Source: Dehalogenimonas sp. THU2 (GTDB lineage Bacteria; Chloroflexota; Dehalococcoidia; Dehalococcoidales; Dehalococcoidaceae). Taken from it: a DNA stretch of 64,000 nt. A program made the translations under genes and the position numbers. The number at the start of each line of letters is the position of its first letter. Position 1 is the first letter of the stretch. Shown here one piece after another: positions 1-8,841 of this stretch. The stretch spans positions 1 to 64,000 of the forward strand of contig NZ_JBDLLU010000005.1 in assembly GCF_039749495.1 (NCBI RefSeq). The letters are read 5' to 3'. The notes under the pieces are model-generated. The model worked only from the letters and a program-made list of their open reading frames with translations, searched no databases and was not told the origin of the DNA.

Positions 1-139
1 AAACCGTGGGTGCGGGCGTTCTGATTGCCGGGTTGAGCGCCCCGGCGGCGAGGCATAGCGGATCCCTCTTCTTGACTCAACAAGATACTCCTGTTCTATC
101 TTTACTAATCGCAGTATATAGAATAAGGCCGGGAATGGC

Positions 140-182
140 GGATTGTCAATAGGACTTTGGCGGGTTTGGAAAATATATATTG
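140..182 (+). repeat. Dispersed intergenic repeat, 3' block, copy A
   Basis: This block carries a conserved core (TTGTCAATAGGA, then TTGGCGGGTTTGG, then AAATATATATT). The same core recurs at 22945-22986 and 50738-50782. Copy A lacks the upstream part of the element that the other two copies share. In the rest of 1-319 I see no gene and no clear promoter. Confidence 0.7.
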
Positions 183-319
183 AGCTGTCAGCTGTCAGCT
201 TTTAGTTTTTGGGGTGGGGGGATAACCACGTTAAACTTAGTGTAACGCACACTTAACCTCATCTCACGCTCTACCTCACTCACCTACCCTAATGCTGTAA
301 TAAACAATGCCCCATAATC

Positions 320-433
320 TTGCTCCGTATAACGCTGTCACTGACGGTCACAGCCGTTCTCGGCAACGTGGCCGGCTGCCGTCAGCCCGCGCCCGAACCG
401 CTGTACCGCGGTGAACAGTTAAAGGTCGCATAG
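320..433 (+). pseudogene. Short lipoprotein-like relic
   Basis: A 37-codon frame opens at TTG 320. It reads as a signal peptide (LRITLSLTVTAVLGNVAGC, lipobox Gly-Cys) followed by about 17 residues and a TAG at 431-433, just before the ATG at 435. It looks like the 5' stub of a lipoprotein gene rather than a complete protein, though a tiny real lipoprotein cannot be excluded. No convincing ribosome binding site is visible, so this rests only on the translation. Confidence 0.3.
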
Positions 434-548
434 GATGACAAAGGGCGGTAGGGCAGGGCAAGTTACGCGTTATGCTCGTTTGGCAGCACCGAGATCGTTT
501 CGCCGGTGGTTCCCCGATTTATCATCATCGGCAACTCTCTGTTACTAT

Positions 549-1811
549 ATGGGCATGACCGCAGCAGGCGAACAGCCTCGTATCGAACACCCCCAATCCG
601 GGCGCGAAAAGAAACTACTTGGCGTCCGTCCCAATGTGTTTTACCTGGGGCTGGTAAGTTTTTTCACCGACGTCTCCAGTGAGATGATCTTTACCCTGGT
701 GCCGCTGTTCCTGGCTAACGTGCTGGGGGTGCCGCCGGCGGTGATCGGCCTGGTCGGCGGTGTTTCCGACAGCACCGAAGCGCTGGTCAAGATATACAGC
801 GGGCGGTTGGCCGACCGGTTCCGGCGTTACAAGGCGCTTTCGGTGGCCGGTTATGGGCTTTCGACGCTGGCCAAGCCGTTCATGTACCTGGCCAGCCACT
901 GGGGCATGGTGCTGGGAGTCCGGTTCGCCGACCGGCTGGGCAAGGGGCTGCGCACCTCTCCGCGGGACGCGCTTATCGCCGCTTCCGTAGAACCGAAGGA
1001 ACGCGGGCGCAGTTTCGGGCTGCATAAGGCGATGGACAGCGCCGGCGCCTTCCTGGGCCTGTTCATCGCCGCCGGGGTGATCTACCTGACCCAGCGGGGC
1101 GCGGTGGATCTGACCCAGGATACCTTCAGACTGCTGATCGTTATCGGCATCATCCCGGCTATCATCTCGGTGATCATTTTAGCGACTAAAGTGAAGGAAC
1201 CACCGAAAGCGGATCAGATCGGGGTCGAAAAGATCGGCTTCCGGGCTACGGTGAGCGGCATGAACCGGGAATTCAAACTGTTTCTCCTGGTGCTCGGTAT
1301 TTTTACCCTCGGTAATTCCAGCAATTTCTTCGCTATCCTGAGGGCTCAGAATTTGGGTAATTCGGTACTCGACATAACGCTGATGCTGGTGGTGTTCAAC
1401 ATCACCTATTTCCTGTCCGCCACACCCGCCGGAATTTTGTCCGACAGATTTGGACGGCGGCGGTTGATGATGGCGGGGTGGGGTATTTACGCCCTGACTT
1501 TCCTGGGATTCGCCGTCGCCGCGGAGAGCTGGCATATCTGGCTGCTGTTCGCGGTCTTCGGCGTTTATTACGGTATCGTCGAAGGAGTGGCCAAGGCATT
1601 CGTAGCTGACCTGGTCCCTCAGGAGAAACGGGGCACCGCCTTCGGGTTGTATCACGGGGTACTTGGTTTGCTGCTGTTGCCGGCCAGCCTGATCGCCGGT
1701 TTCCTGTGGCAGGAAGTCAGCCCGGCCAGCCCCTTCTACTTTGGGGCGGCTCTGGCATTTGCGGCCATGGTGGGGTTGGCGGTGCTGGTCAGACCGGCTA
1801 AGACAATATAA
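549..1811 (+). CDS. Major facilitator superfamily transporter
   Basis: Predicted inner-membrane secondary transporter with about twelve hydrophobic helices. MFS signatures are visible: GRLADRFRRY in the loop after helix 2, the RFADRLGKGLR segment, and GILSDRFGRRRL as the equivalent loop in the second half. The substrate is unknown. The frame is open from ATG 435, but the first 38 residues are Arg-rich and do not look like a transporter, so ATG 549 (or 555) is preferred. No start has a good Shine-Dalgarno. The stop overlaps the convergent panC stop by 14 bp. Confidence 0.8.
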   Translation: MGMTAAGEQPRIEHPQSGREKKLLGVRPNVFYLGLVSFFTDVSSEMIFTLVPLFLANVLGVPPAVIGLVGGVSDSTEALVKIYSGRLADRFRRYKALSVAGYGLSTLAKPFMYLASHWGMVLGVRFADRLGKGLRTSPRDALIAASVEPKERGRSFGLHKAMDSAGAFLGLFIAAGVIYLTQRGAVDLTQDTFRLLIVIGIIPAIISVIILATKVKEPPKADQIGVEKIGFRATVSGMNREFKLFLLVLGIFTLGNSSNFFAILRAQNLGNSVLDITLMLVVFNITYFLSATPAGILSDRFGRRRLMMAGWGIYALTFLGFAVAAESWHIWLLFAVFGVYYGIVEGVAKAFVADLVPQEKRGTAFGLYHGVLGLLLLPASLIAGFLWQEVSPASPFYFGAALAFAAMVGLAVLVRPAKTI

Positions 1812-2631
1812 TGTTGTCGATCAACCGCGTCCGGCCTATCCTGACCGCCAGCGATATCAGGGCAGGTTTGGCGACGAAAGTGAGTTCCTCAAGGCTGGAG
1901 GCGTCGGCGACGCTGACGTAATCGATACTCGCCAGGGGTTCGGTGTTAATGAGATCGATCATCCGTTGTCTGACGATGACCGGGTCTCTCTCTCCCGCGG
2001 CGATCAGGTCTTCAGCCAGGCGAAGCGAGCGATAGAGAACCGTGGCCGCCTGCCTCTCTTCAGTGGTGAGATAGCTGTTCCGGCTGCTCATGGCCAAGCC
2101 GTCTGCCTCCCGCACCGTCGGCATCACGACCACCTCGACCGGGACGTTCAGGTCGGCCACCATCTTCCGGATAACCGCCACCTGTTGAGCGTCCTTTTGT
2201 CCGAAATAGGCGCGGTGCGGCTGGGCCAGGTTGAAGAGTTTGAGCACCACCGTGGCCACGCCCTTGAAGTGACCGGGGCGGACGGCGCCTTCCAGGCGGT
2301 CGGCGATCCTGCCGGGCAATACCAGGGTGTCGGCGCCGGGGGCATACATTTCCTCGACGCCCGGCAGGAAAACAGCGTTGGCGCCGGCCGATTCGAGCAG
2401 TCCCAGATCCCGTTCGGTGTCCCGCGGATAATTGTTGAAGTCCTCGGCGGGGCCGAACTGGGTGGGGTTGACGAAAATACTGACGACGGTATGATCGCAT
2501 TCGATAATCGATCGCCGAACCAGGGAAAGATGACCTTCGTGCAGGAAACCCATGGTCGGCACCAACCCGACGGACCCCTTAAGCCCGCCGCGGTAATCCC
2601 GAAGCTCGCCGATAGTTTTAAGGACTCTCAT
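1798..2631 (-). CDS. panC: Pantothenate synthetase
   Basis: ATP-dependent condensation of pantoate with beta-alanine, the last step of pantothenate synthesis in the cytoplasm. The 277 residues match the family length. The nucleotidyltransferase signature PTMGFLHEGHLSLV is near residue 25, followed by FVNPTQFGPAEDF; YFGQKDAQQ and the SSRNSYL loop lie further on. The start ATG lies inside the end of panB (14 bp overlap), so translation is probably coupled. Last gene of the panG-panD-panB-panC operon. Confidence 0.95.
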   Translation of the reverse strand: MRVLKTIGELRDYRGGLKGSVGLVPTMGFLHEGHLSLVRRSIIECDHTVVSIFVNPTQFGPAEDFNNYPRDTERDLGLLESAGANAVFLPGVEEMYAPGADTLVLPGRIADRLEGAVRPGHFKGVATVVLKLFNLAQPHRAYFGQKDAQQVAVIRKMVADLNVPVEVVVMPTVREADGLAMSSRNSYLTTEERQAATVLYRSLRLAEDLIAAGERDPVIVRQRMIDLINTEPLASIDYVSVADASSLEELTFVAKPALISLAVRIGRTRLIDNIILS

Positions 2632-3463
2632 CTTCCCGTTTCAAGTCCTCGATGACGGCTTCTTCCATGGTGAAACTCTGGTGCAGGGTGGGGAAACTCC
2701 CGTTTTTAACATCGGCGGCATAGGCGGTGACAGCATCGGCTATCAGGTCGGCGAGCCTGGCGTACTGGCCGGCGTGTTTGGGCACGAAATCGGTGAACAG
2801 TCCCAACAGGTCTGAAATGACCTGCACCTGGCCGTCGCACCCGGCGCCGGCGCCGATGCCGATGGTGGGGATGGTGATCTTCGATGAAATGTAGGCCGAC
2901 AGTTCCGTAGGCATGGTCTCAAGTACAACCGCGAAAGCCCCGGCTGATTCCAGTGCCCGGGCGTCGGCCAGGAGTTTCTTTGCCGCCTGGAGGTTCCGGC
3001 CCTGGACCTTGTAGCCGCTCAACTGGTTGACCGATTGGGGCGTCAGGCCGATATGGCCCATCACCGGTATGCCGCAATCGACCAGTTTTCTGACCTTATC
3101 GGCCACGGTGACGCCGCCCTCCAGTTTGACCGCCTGGGCGCCGGCCTCCTGGATGAAGCGGGCGGCGTTGCGGAGGGTTTCTTCGACGGTGATGTGATAG
3201 GTCATGAAGGGCATGTCGGCCACGACCATGGCTTTATCGGTGCCGCGGACGACGGCTTTGGTATGGTGGATCATCTCGTCCATGGTCACCGGAATGGTTG
3301 ATTCATACCCCAGGACGACCATACCCAGGGAATCGCCGACCAGTATCACCGGGATCCCGGCGCGGTCGACGATTCGGGCGGTGGCGTAATCATAGGCGGT
3401 GAGCACGGCGAATTTCTCGCCTTTCGCCTTGAAATCCCGGACCTGCTGAATGGTGGTTCTCAT
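2618..3463 (-). CDS. panB: 3-methyl-2-oxobutanoate hydroxymethyltransferase
   Basis: Transfers a hydroxymethyl group from methylenetetrahydrofolate to ketoisovalerate, giving ketopantoate. The 281 residues include AVLTAYDYATA near the N-terminus, VGDSLGMVVLGY (metal and substrate binding), KLEGG and GHIGLTPQS, all typical of PanB. A strong AGGAGG precedes the ATG, and only 9 bp separate it from the panD stop. Member of the pantothenate operon. Confidence 0.96.
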   Translation of the reverse strand: MRTTIQQVRDFKAKGEKFAVLTAYDYATARIVDRAGIPVILVGDSLGMVVLGYESTIPVTMDEMIHHTKAVVRGTDKAMVVADMPFMTYHITVEETLRNAARFIQEAGAQAVKLEGGVTVADKVRKLVDCGIPVMGHIGLTPQSVNQLSGYKVQGRNLQAAKKLLADARALESAGAFAVVLETMPTELSAYISSKITIPTIGIGAGAGCDGQVQVISDLLGLFTDFVPKHAGQYARLADLIADAVTAYAADVKNGSFPTLHQSFTMEEAVIEDLKREDESP

Positions 3464-3472
3464 GGCTTCCTC

Positions 3473-3850
3473 CTAAAAGAAAATCGCTCCTATCGCCTGT
3501 TTCACGGAGGTGATCCGGTTCTGCTCATTCACATACACCAGCTTGGGCATGTGACCGGCGAGGTCAGCCTCTGCCACCTGATCGTAGGTCAAAATAATGA
3601 CGATGTCTCCCTTACAGGCGCAGCGGGCGGCGGCGCCATTGAGGCCGATCTCACCGCTGCCGGCCTCACCCTCGATGACATAGGTGGCGAAACGGGCGCC
3701 GTTGTTGAGGTTCAGCACCTGCACCTGCTCAAAAGGCAGGATGTCCGCGGCCTGCAGCAGGTCCCGGTCGATGGTGATGCTGCCCTCGTAGTCCAGATCG
3801 CAGCGGGTGACCCGCGCCCGGTGAATTTTGCTGTGTAACATCGTTCTCAT
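3473..3850 (-). CDS. panD: Aspartate 1-decarboxylase
   Basis: Makes beta-alanine from aspartate for PanC. It is a self-processing pyruvoyl enzyme. The 125-residue frame begins [15 protein letters not shown] and carries the cleavage site Gly23-Ser24 in YEGSITID; a second hallmark is [12 protein letters not shown]. The start was chosen at this ATG, which overlaps the TGA of the upstream reductase (ATGA), because the longer upstream frame is only the antisense of that coupled gene's region and has no PanD-like sequence. Confidence 0.95.
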   Translation of the reverse strand: MRTMLHSKIHRARVTRCDLDYEGSITIDRDLLQAADILPFEQVQVLNLNNGARFATYVIEGEAGSGEIGLNGAAARCACKGDIVIILTYDQVAEADLAGHMPKLVYVNEQNRITSVKQAIGAIFF

Positions 3851-4716
3851 AGATTGATCTCCAGAAGTTCTTTCATTATGGCGGCCTGATCCGTGTCGAT
3901 GCCGCCTTTGGCCACCGCCAGGGGAATGGTATTCAGACCCAGAACACGATAGACATCGAGCGCCCGCGGGGACTTTCCCCTGAGAGCCGCGAGGTGCCGG
4001 TTTACCGTACCGGTATCGCCCCTCGATATGGGGCCGGTGAGGCAACCCGGTACGCCGATGGTCTCTACATTGTCGATGGCGCCCCGGACCAGCGGCAACA
4101 GAGCGGCCACAGCTTGTTCCCGCGTGCCGAAGTCTTTCCACAAACCGGCGGCGAGATCCAGGAGAGTCACCAGGTAATTTGAAGCCATGACCGCCGAGGC
4201 GTGGTACAGCACCCGGTCGGTGCCGGACAGTTCGACAGGCCGCCCGCCAAGCTCCTGCGCCAGGCTCCGTAAAATCCCCAACAGCGGCTCTTCGGACTCG
4301 ATGGCGAAGGTGATGCCGGGAAGAATTGCGGCGCTGTCGATCGACCCTACGCTTTGCAGGGGGTGGAAAACACCGGTGACAGCACCCTGCCGGCGCAGGG
4401 GTTCGAGTACATCGACCGGGTCCGCCGCCGAGGTGTGGCAGACCATTTTACCGGGACCCGCCTTGATCGATGCCGCGACACCGGGTATGGCTGCATCAGG
4501 GGTGGTGATGAAGATCAGGTCGGCGGCATCGGCGACGGATTGGGGATCGATACCGGCCGCGGCGGAAGGCAGCCTGGCGGCCAGTTTTTCGGCCGAACCC
4601 AGGCTACGGCTGGCGATGGCGTTTACGGTATAACCGGCATCGGTCAAACCGAGCGCCAGCGCCGTGGCGACCTTCCCGGCTCCGGTGAATCCGATTTTCA
4701 GATCTCTATCCGGCAT
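3847..4716 (-). CDS. panG: Rossmann/DUF2520 protein, probable PanG-type ketopantoate reductase
   Basis: The 289 residues begin with an NAD(P)-binding fold ([17 protein letters not shown]), followed by a DUF2520-like C-terminal helical domain (HPLQSV, then [14 protein letters not shown] and LTGPISRGD). First gene of an operon with panD, panB and panC, which otherwise lacks a panE. From my recollection, PanG reductases of Francisella and clostridia have this architecture; together with the context, ketopantoate reduction is the likely job. The alternative is an unrelated Rossmann oxidoreductase. Confidence 0.7.
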   Translation of the reverse strand: MPDRDLKIGFTGAGKVATALALGLTDAGYTVNAIASRSLGSAEKLAARLPSAAAGIDPQSVADAADLIFITTPDAAIPGVAASIKAGPGKMVCHTSAADPVDVLEPLRRQGAVTGVFHPLQSVGSIDSAAILPGITFAIESEEPLLGILRSLAQELGGRPVELSGTDRVLYHASAVMASNYLVTLLDLAAGLWKDFGTREQAVAALLPLVRGAIDNVETIGVPGCLTGPISRGDTGTVNRHLAALRGKSPRALDVYRVLGLNTIPLAVAKGGIDTDQAAIMKELLEINL

Positions 4717-4818
4717 GGAAACGTAAATGCCTCCCCGGCAAAAGCAGAGAAGGCATCCTTCCGGGCTTATTGCCGTCTCGTTCCTTCAAGGGGATACAAG
4801 CGGACTGAATATGGATAT

Positions 4819-4848
4819 ATTATACCCGATGAGACGTGATAATGGAAA
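4819..4848 (-). promoter_or_regulatory. Putative promoter of the pantothenate operon
   Basis: On the minus strand a TATAAT (4819-4824) lies 18 bp from TTTCCA (4843-4848), about 100 nt before the first start codon. The -35 box is weak. The 167 bp between the pan operon and cysK hold nothing else recognisable. Confidence 0.45.
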
Positions 4849-4883
4849 AGTTGGAGCGCAGACCGGGAGTAAAAGAGGGTTAA

Positions 4884-5783
4884 TTATTCATCGAATAGTG
4901 TTGTACTAAGGTATTTTTCTCCCCTGTCCGGAAAGATCACCACGATTGTTCCTGAATCTATGCTTTTGGCAGTTTGAACCGCCGCATACATCGCGGCGCC
5001 GCTGCTCATACCGACGAAAATCCCCTCCCGGGCTACAATTTTCCTGGTCATTTCCTGTGCCGCCTCAGACTCGACCATCACCGTAATATCGATCTGCGAG
5101 GGGTCGTATATCGAGGGGACGATAGCTTCTTCCATGTTCTTCAACCCTTGAATATAGTGCCCTCTCACCGGATGGGCGCAGACCGTTTTGATTTGAGGGT
5201 TGTGTTCCTTTAGCACCTTACCAACTCCCATAAGAGTGCCTGAAGTTCCCAAAGAGGAAACGAAGTAGTCTACCTTACCGCCGATCTGTTTCCAGATCTC
5301 TTCTCCCGTAGTCCTGTAATGGGCGATCTTGTTGTACTCGTTGGAAAACTGATCCGGCATGAAATACTTCTCAGGATGCTCTTGAACCAATTGCCGGGCT
5401 TTGATTATCGCGCCGTCCGTACCCAGTTTTCCGTCGGTTAATGTCACCTTTCCGCCAAAGGCTTTGATCATCTTGATTCTTTCAATGGAAACGGCACTGC
5501 TCATGACGATCTCGACATCATAGCCCTTGACCGTGCCGATCATGGCCAGGGCCACCCCGGTATTGCCGGAAGTGGGTTCGATGATCGTTTTGCCCTTGGT
5601 TAATTTGCCTTCCATTTCAGCCTGCCGGATCATGCTTAAGGCAATTCTGTCCTTGATACTTCCGGTTGGATTGAAGCCCTCGAGTTTGGCGTAGATAGTT
5701 ACATTCTCGTTGGGACTTAAATTGTTGATCCTGACGAGAGGAGTGTTACCGATAGTCTGGAGAATATTGGCAGCAGTTTCCAT
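4884..5783 (-). CDS. cysK: Cysteine synthase A (O-acetylserine sulfhydrylase)
   Basis: PLP enzyme that makes cysteine from O-acetylserine and sulfide. The 299 residues contain IGNTPLVRINNL, the PLP lysine in NPTGSIKDRIA, the substrate loop EPTSGNTGVALA, and the C-terminal SSGAAMYAA. The C-terminus (YLSTTLFDE) is typical of CysK. The start at 5783 has an AAGGAG box; the frame stays open upstream into surE. It follows surE by 8 bp, so the two are co-transcribed. Confidence 0.95.
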   Translation of the reverse strand: METAANILQTIGNTPLVRINNLSPNENVTIYAKLEGFNPTGSIKDRIALSMIRQAEMEGKLTKGKTIIEPTSGNTGVALAMIGTVKGYDVEIVMSSAVSIERIKMIKAFGGKVTLTDGKLGTDGAIIKARQLVQEHPEKYFMPDQFSNEYNKIAHYRTTGEEIWKQIGGKVDYFVSSLGTSGTLMGVGKVLKEHNPQIKTVCAHPVRGHYIQGLKNMEEAIVPSIYDPSQIDITVMVESEAAQEMTRKIVAREGIFVGMSSGAAMYAAVQTAKSIDSGTIVVIFPDRGEKYLSTTLFDE

Positions 5784-5791
5784 ACTACTCC

Positions 5792-6583
5792 TTAAGTCGA
5801 TGGCTTGAGTACACGAAGCCTGTCGAACCAATCGTCGCATAAGGCCTGAAGACCGTCGATGGCCGGTTTCCGGAACAGGTTGGCGTGAAGTTCGGTGACG
5901 GAAATGCAGTCCTGCTCGATAGCCTTGATATCGGTGTCTTCCGCGGCCTCGAAATCCAGCTTGCGGCGCACCAGCCAGTAGAACTCCCGCCGTCCGTCGT
6001 GGCCTTCCTGCACGGTGTCGATATGGGTCTTGTGCGCCAGGTTGGTGAGCCGAATCCCCTTGATCCGTTCCAGCGGGATATCCGGGGCGTTGACGTTCAG
6101 AAAGAATTCACCCGAGAGCCGGCCCGAGGCGATGTCCCCGGCGATAATGGCGGCCAGGCGTGCCGGGGTCTCGTGGTTGGTGGATTCGATATTGAAGGTG
6201 GAGACGGCCATAGCCGGGACGTTCCGGAGGTAAGCCTGCAACGCCGCGCCGACGGTGCCGGAGATCAGCACGTCATCGCCGAGGTTGGGGCCGTTGTTGA
6301 TGCCCGAAACCGCCAGACCGACCGGTTTTTGCACGATGCGTTCCAATCCCAGGATCATGGCATCACCGGGCAGTCCTTCGGTAGCCCAGCAATCCACGCC
6401 GGGCAACTGGGAAGCCACCTTGCCCACTCTTAGCGGCTGGCGCAGGGTCAATGCCGTGCCTGTGGCGCTCTGTTCCCGGTCGGGAGCGACGATGGTGACC
6501 GGACCGATCTGTTTCAGGTGAGCGGCCAGGGTCCACAATCCCGCGGAATGGATACCGTCGTCGTTGGAGATGAGTATCTTCAT
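5792..6583 (-). CDS. surE: 5'/3'-nucleotidase SurE
   Basis: Metal-dependent nucleoside monophosphatase of the SurE family. The 263 residues start MKILISNDDGIHSAG, giving the Asp8-Asp9 metal ligands, followed by VAPDREQSATGTALTL and the SGINNGPNLGDDVLISGTVGAA active-site region. There is no Shine-Dalgarno; the ATG is 8 nt from a -10 box, suggesting a leaderless transcript. Heads the surE-cysK pair and is divergent from queA. Confidence 0.95.
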   Translation of the reverse strand: MKILISNDDGIHSAGLWTLAAHLKQIGPVTIVAPDREQSATGTALTLRQPLRVGKVASQLPGVDCWATEGLPGDAMILGLERIVQKPVGLAVSGINNGPNLGDDVLISGTVGAALQAYLRNVPAMAVSTFNIESTNHETPARLAAIIAGDIASGRLSGEFFLNVNAPDIPLERIKGIRLTNLAHKTHIDTVQEGHDGRREFYWLVRRKLDFEAAEDTDIKAIEQDCISVTELHANLFRKPAIDGLQALCDDWFDRLRVLKPST

Positions 6584-6591
6584 AAGGGGCT

Positions 6592-6620
6592 AGAATATCA
6601 CAATCGAAACGGGCGGTAAA
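6592..6620 (-). promoter_or_regulatory. surE promoter, probably leaderless
   Basis: Minus-strand TTTACC (6615-6620), a 17-bp spacer, TATTCT (6592-6597), then 8 nt to the surE ATG. Transcription would start at or next to the start codon. Confidence 0.6.
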
Positions 6621-6704
6621 CCTGAGCGGCGGCAATCCCGACGGACCAACGATGCGCCCGACCCCATGGCACCGGCAAGCTGTTTACCGCTATAATTAGC
6701 CGCT

Positions 6705-7742
6705 TTGAAAACATCCGATTTCGACTACCACCTGCCCGAAAAGCTGATAGCTCAAACACCGGCCGAACCCCGCGACAGTTCCCGCCTGCTGGTGCTGGAT
6801 CGGGAAAGCGGCACCACCGCTCATCGCCGCTTCGCCGATGTCGTCGATTACCTTCAGCCGGGCGATGCCCTGGTCTTCAATGATTCCAGGGTAATTCCCG
6901 CCCGCCTTTACGGCCGTAAGAAAGATACCGGAGCCAGTGTCGAGGTGTTGCTGCTTATCCGGCAGGGGCTCAACGAATGGCAGGCGCTGATAAAACCCGC
7001 CAAACGCCTGAACGCCGGGGCGGTCGTCGAACTGTTCGATAAGAACGGGGCGATCAGCGGCGTGACCTTCGAGATACTGGCGAAAGATGATGACGGTACC
7101 GCCTCTTTACGCTTTTCCGATGAGAACCGGCTGGCTGAACTGGGCATCTTGGCCTTGCCGCCCTATATCCATCATCAGCTGTCGGAATGGGAATCCGAGC
7201 GCTACCAGACGGTTTATTCAAAAGTGAGCGGCAGCGTGGCGGCGCCCACCGCCGGGCTCCATTTCACGCCGCGCCTGCTGGAGCAAATCGAGGCCAGGGG
7301 CGTCAAACTGCTGTTCGTGACCCTGCATATCGGCCTGGATACCTTCCGTCCGGTCAAAGAGGAAGACCCCTCCCGCCACCCGATCCACAGTGAATACGCC
7401 ATACTACCGCCGGAAACGGCAGAGGCGATAAATCACGTCAAAGCCGCCGGGGGCAGGGTGTTCGGCGTCGGGACATCGGCGGTGCGGACGCTGGAGTGGG
7501 CGGCGATGACCGGCGGGATGCCGCTCAAGCCGTTCGAGGGATGGGTGGAGCTTTTCATACTGCCGGGATTCGAGTACCGGGTGATCGACAAACTGATCAC
7601 CAATTTTCATTTGCCTAAAGGCACGCCACTGATGCTGGCGGCGGCTTTCGCCGGTTGGGACAAACTCAAAGCCGCTTATGATGAAGCGGTCGCCGGGGAA
7701 TACCGGTTCTTCAGTTTCGGCGACGGTATGTTGATACTTTAA
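6705..7742 (+). CDS. queA: S-adenosylmethionine:tRNA ribosyltransferase-isomerase
   Basis: Adds the ribosyl moiety of SAM to preQ1 in tRNA, forming epoxyqueuosine. The 345 residues begin with the canonical SDFDYHLPEKLIAQ and include DSSRLLVLDR, GDALVFNDSRVIPARL, the AAPTAGLHFT loop and TNFHLPKGTPLML. The N-terminus can only be reached from TTG 6705, as there is no in-frame ATG. A TATAAT at 6691-6696 lies 8 nt before this TTG with no Shine-Dalgarno, so the mRNA may be leaderless; no good -35 is visible. Confidence 0.93.
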   Translation: MKTSDFDYHLPEKLIAQTPAEPRDSSRLLVLDRESGTTAHRRFADVVDYLQPGDALVFNDSRVIPARLYGRKKDTGASVEVLLLIRQGLNEWQALIKPAKRLNAGAVVELFDKNGAISGVTFEILAKDDDGTASLRFSDENRLAELGILALPPYIHHQLSEWESERYQTVYSKVSGSVAAPTAGLHFTPRLLEQIEARGVKLLFVTLHIGLDTFRPVKEEDPSRHPIHSEYAILPPETAEAINHVKAAGGRVFGVGTSAVRTLEWAAMTGGMPLKPFEGWVELFILPGFEYRVIDKLITNFHLPKGTPLMLAAAFAGWDKLKAAYDEAVAGEYRFFSFGDGMLIL

Positions 7743-7758
7743 GCCGGCGACCACGCGG

Positions 7759-8841
7759 CTATTCCCAGCGGAAGAAACGCACGGTGAGGATCATACATAC
7801 GATCAGCCATGCGACCAGTACCAGGATATCGACGCTCATTGGATATAGGGGAGGGGAACCTACCATCACTTGCCGGAAAGCGTCTCCGAGGTAAGTCAGT
7901 GGCATAGCTGAGATCACGGGACGGATGAAGTCCGGCATAATTTCCACCGGCCAAAAAATACCGGATAAGAACATCATGGGGAAGGATATCAGGTTGACGA
8001 TGGGGGTGGCGCCCTCGACCGTCCTGACCCGGGCGGCCACCACGTAACCAAGTGCGATGAACACCAGGGTCCCCAATACCACAAGACCTATCATCATGAG
8101 CCAGCTGCCCAGAACTGGAACACCGAATACCAGGTTGGCGATGATCAACAGGATGGCTGCCTGGATCACCGCAAGTACCAGCCGGAAAGCTAATTGGCTG
8201 ATGACCACGGTGGAGCGGGAAAGGGGAGTGACGCCCAGGCGTTTGAGGACTTTCTTTTCACGCCATTCGACTAGCGGTAAGACACCAAAGAGGCCGCTTT
8301 GCATGATGGACAAAGCCAGGATGCCTGGCACGAAGAAATCGATGAATCTCAGGCTGGTGGACAGGATCGATTCTTCTGAAAGGCTCAACAGTACCGGCGC
8401 TTGGGTCAATTGCCGGTTGAATTCATCGACGATCTGACGCATGACCGGGAGGATGATCTGCGACGTTTGAGTTTGTGATGGATCATGATAGAGGGTCAGA
8501 GCGGCGTTATTGCCCGCGCCGATAGTCGGTTCGATATTCTCAGGTATGACGATGACGGCGGCCAATTCGCCGTTTTTCAAAGCATCGATCGACGCTTCGA
8601 GACTGTCTTCGGAGATAGTAAAGATAGGAACACTGCCAATGGCTTCTGCGATATTTTGCCCAATCGGTGAATCATCATTATTCACCAAGCCGACACTATA
8701 GTTGACGGAGTTGTCGCCGCCGAAGACCATGCCGAAAAGGAATATGAAGATCAACGGGAAGGCGAAGGTAAAAAAGACCGCTGTTTTATCGCGGAAGAAC
8801 TGCTTGAAATTAGCGATGATCAATTGCTGCATGGCTTTCAT
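7759..8841 (-). CDS. ABC-2 type transporter permease
   Basis: The 360-residue membrane subunit of an ABC exporter. One helix near the N-terminus (TAVFFTFAFPLIFIFLFGMVF) is followed by a large external domain (about residues 45-170) and then five helices, the usual ABC-2 drug/antibiotic exporter layout. The last membrane region contains NLISFPMMFLSGIFWPVEIMP, typical of the family. The start overlaps the ATPase stop by 4 bp, so the two form one transporter. The substrate cannot be told. Convergent with queA, 16 bp away. Confidence 0.9.
   Translation of the reverse strand: MKAMQQLIIANFKQFFRDKTAVFFTFAFPLIFIFLFGMVFGGDNSVNYSVGLVNNDDSPIGQNIAEAIGSVPIFTISEDSLEASIDALKNGELAAVIVIPENIEPTIGAGNNAALTLYHDPSQTQTSQIILPVMRQIVDEFNRQLTQAPVLLSLSEESILSTSLRFIDFFVPGILALSIMQSGLFGVLPLVEWREKKVLKRLGVTPLSRSTVVISQLAFRLVLAVIQAAILLIIANLVFGVPVLGSWLMMIGLVVLGTLVFIALGYVVAARVRTVEGATPIVNLISFPMMFLSGIFWPVEIMPDFIRPVISAMPLTYLGDAFRQVMVGSPPLYPMSVDILVLVAWLIVCMILTVRFFRWE

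Noticed and set aside
1741-2655. 304-codon plus-strand frame across panC
   Set aside because: It is the antisense of panC, which has all family motifs; composition is typical of a GC-rich shadow frame.
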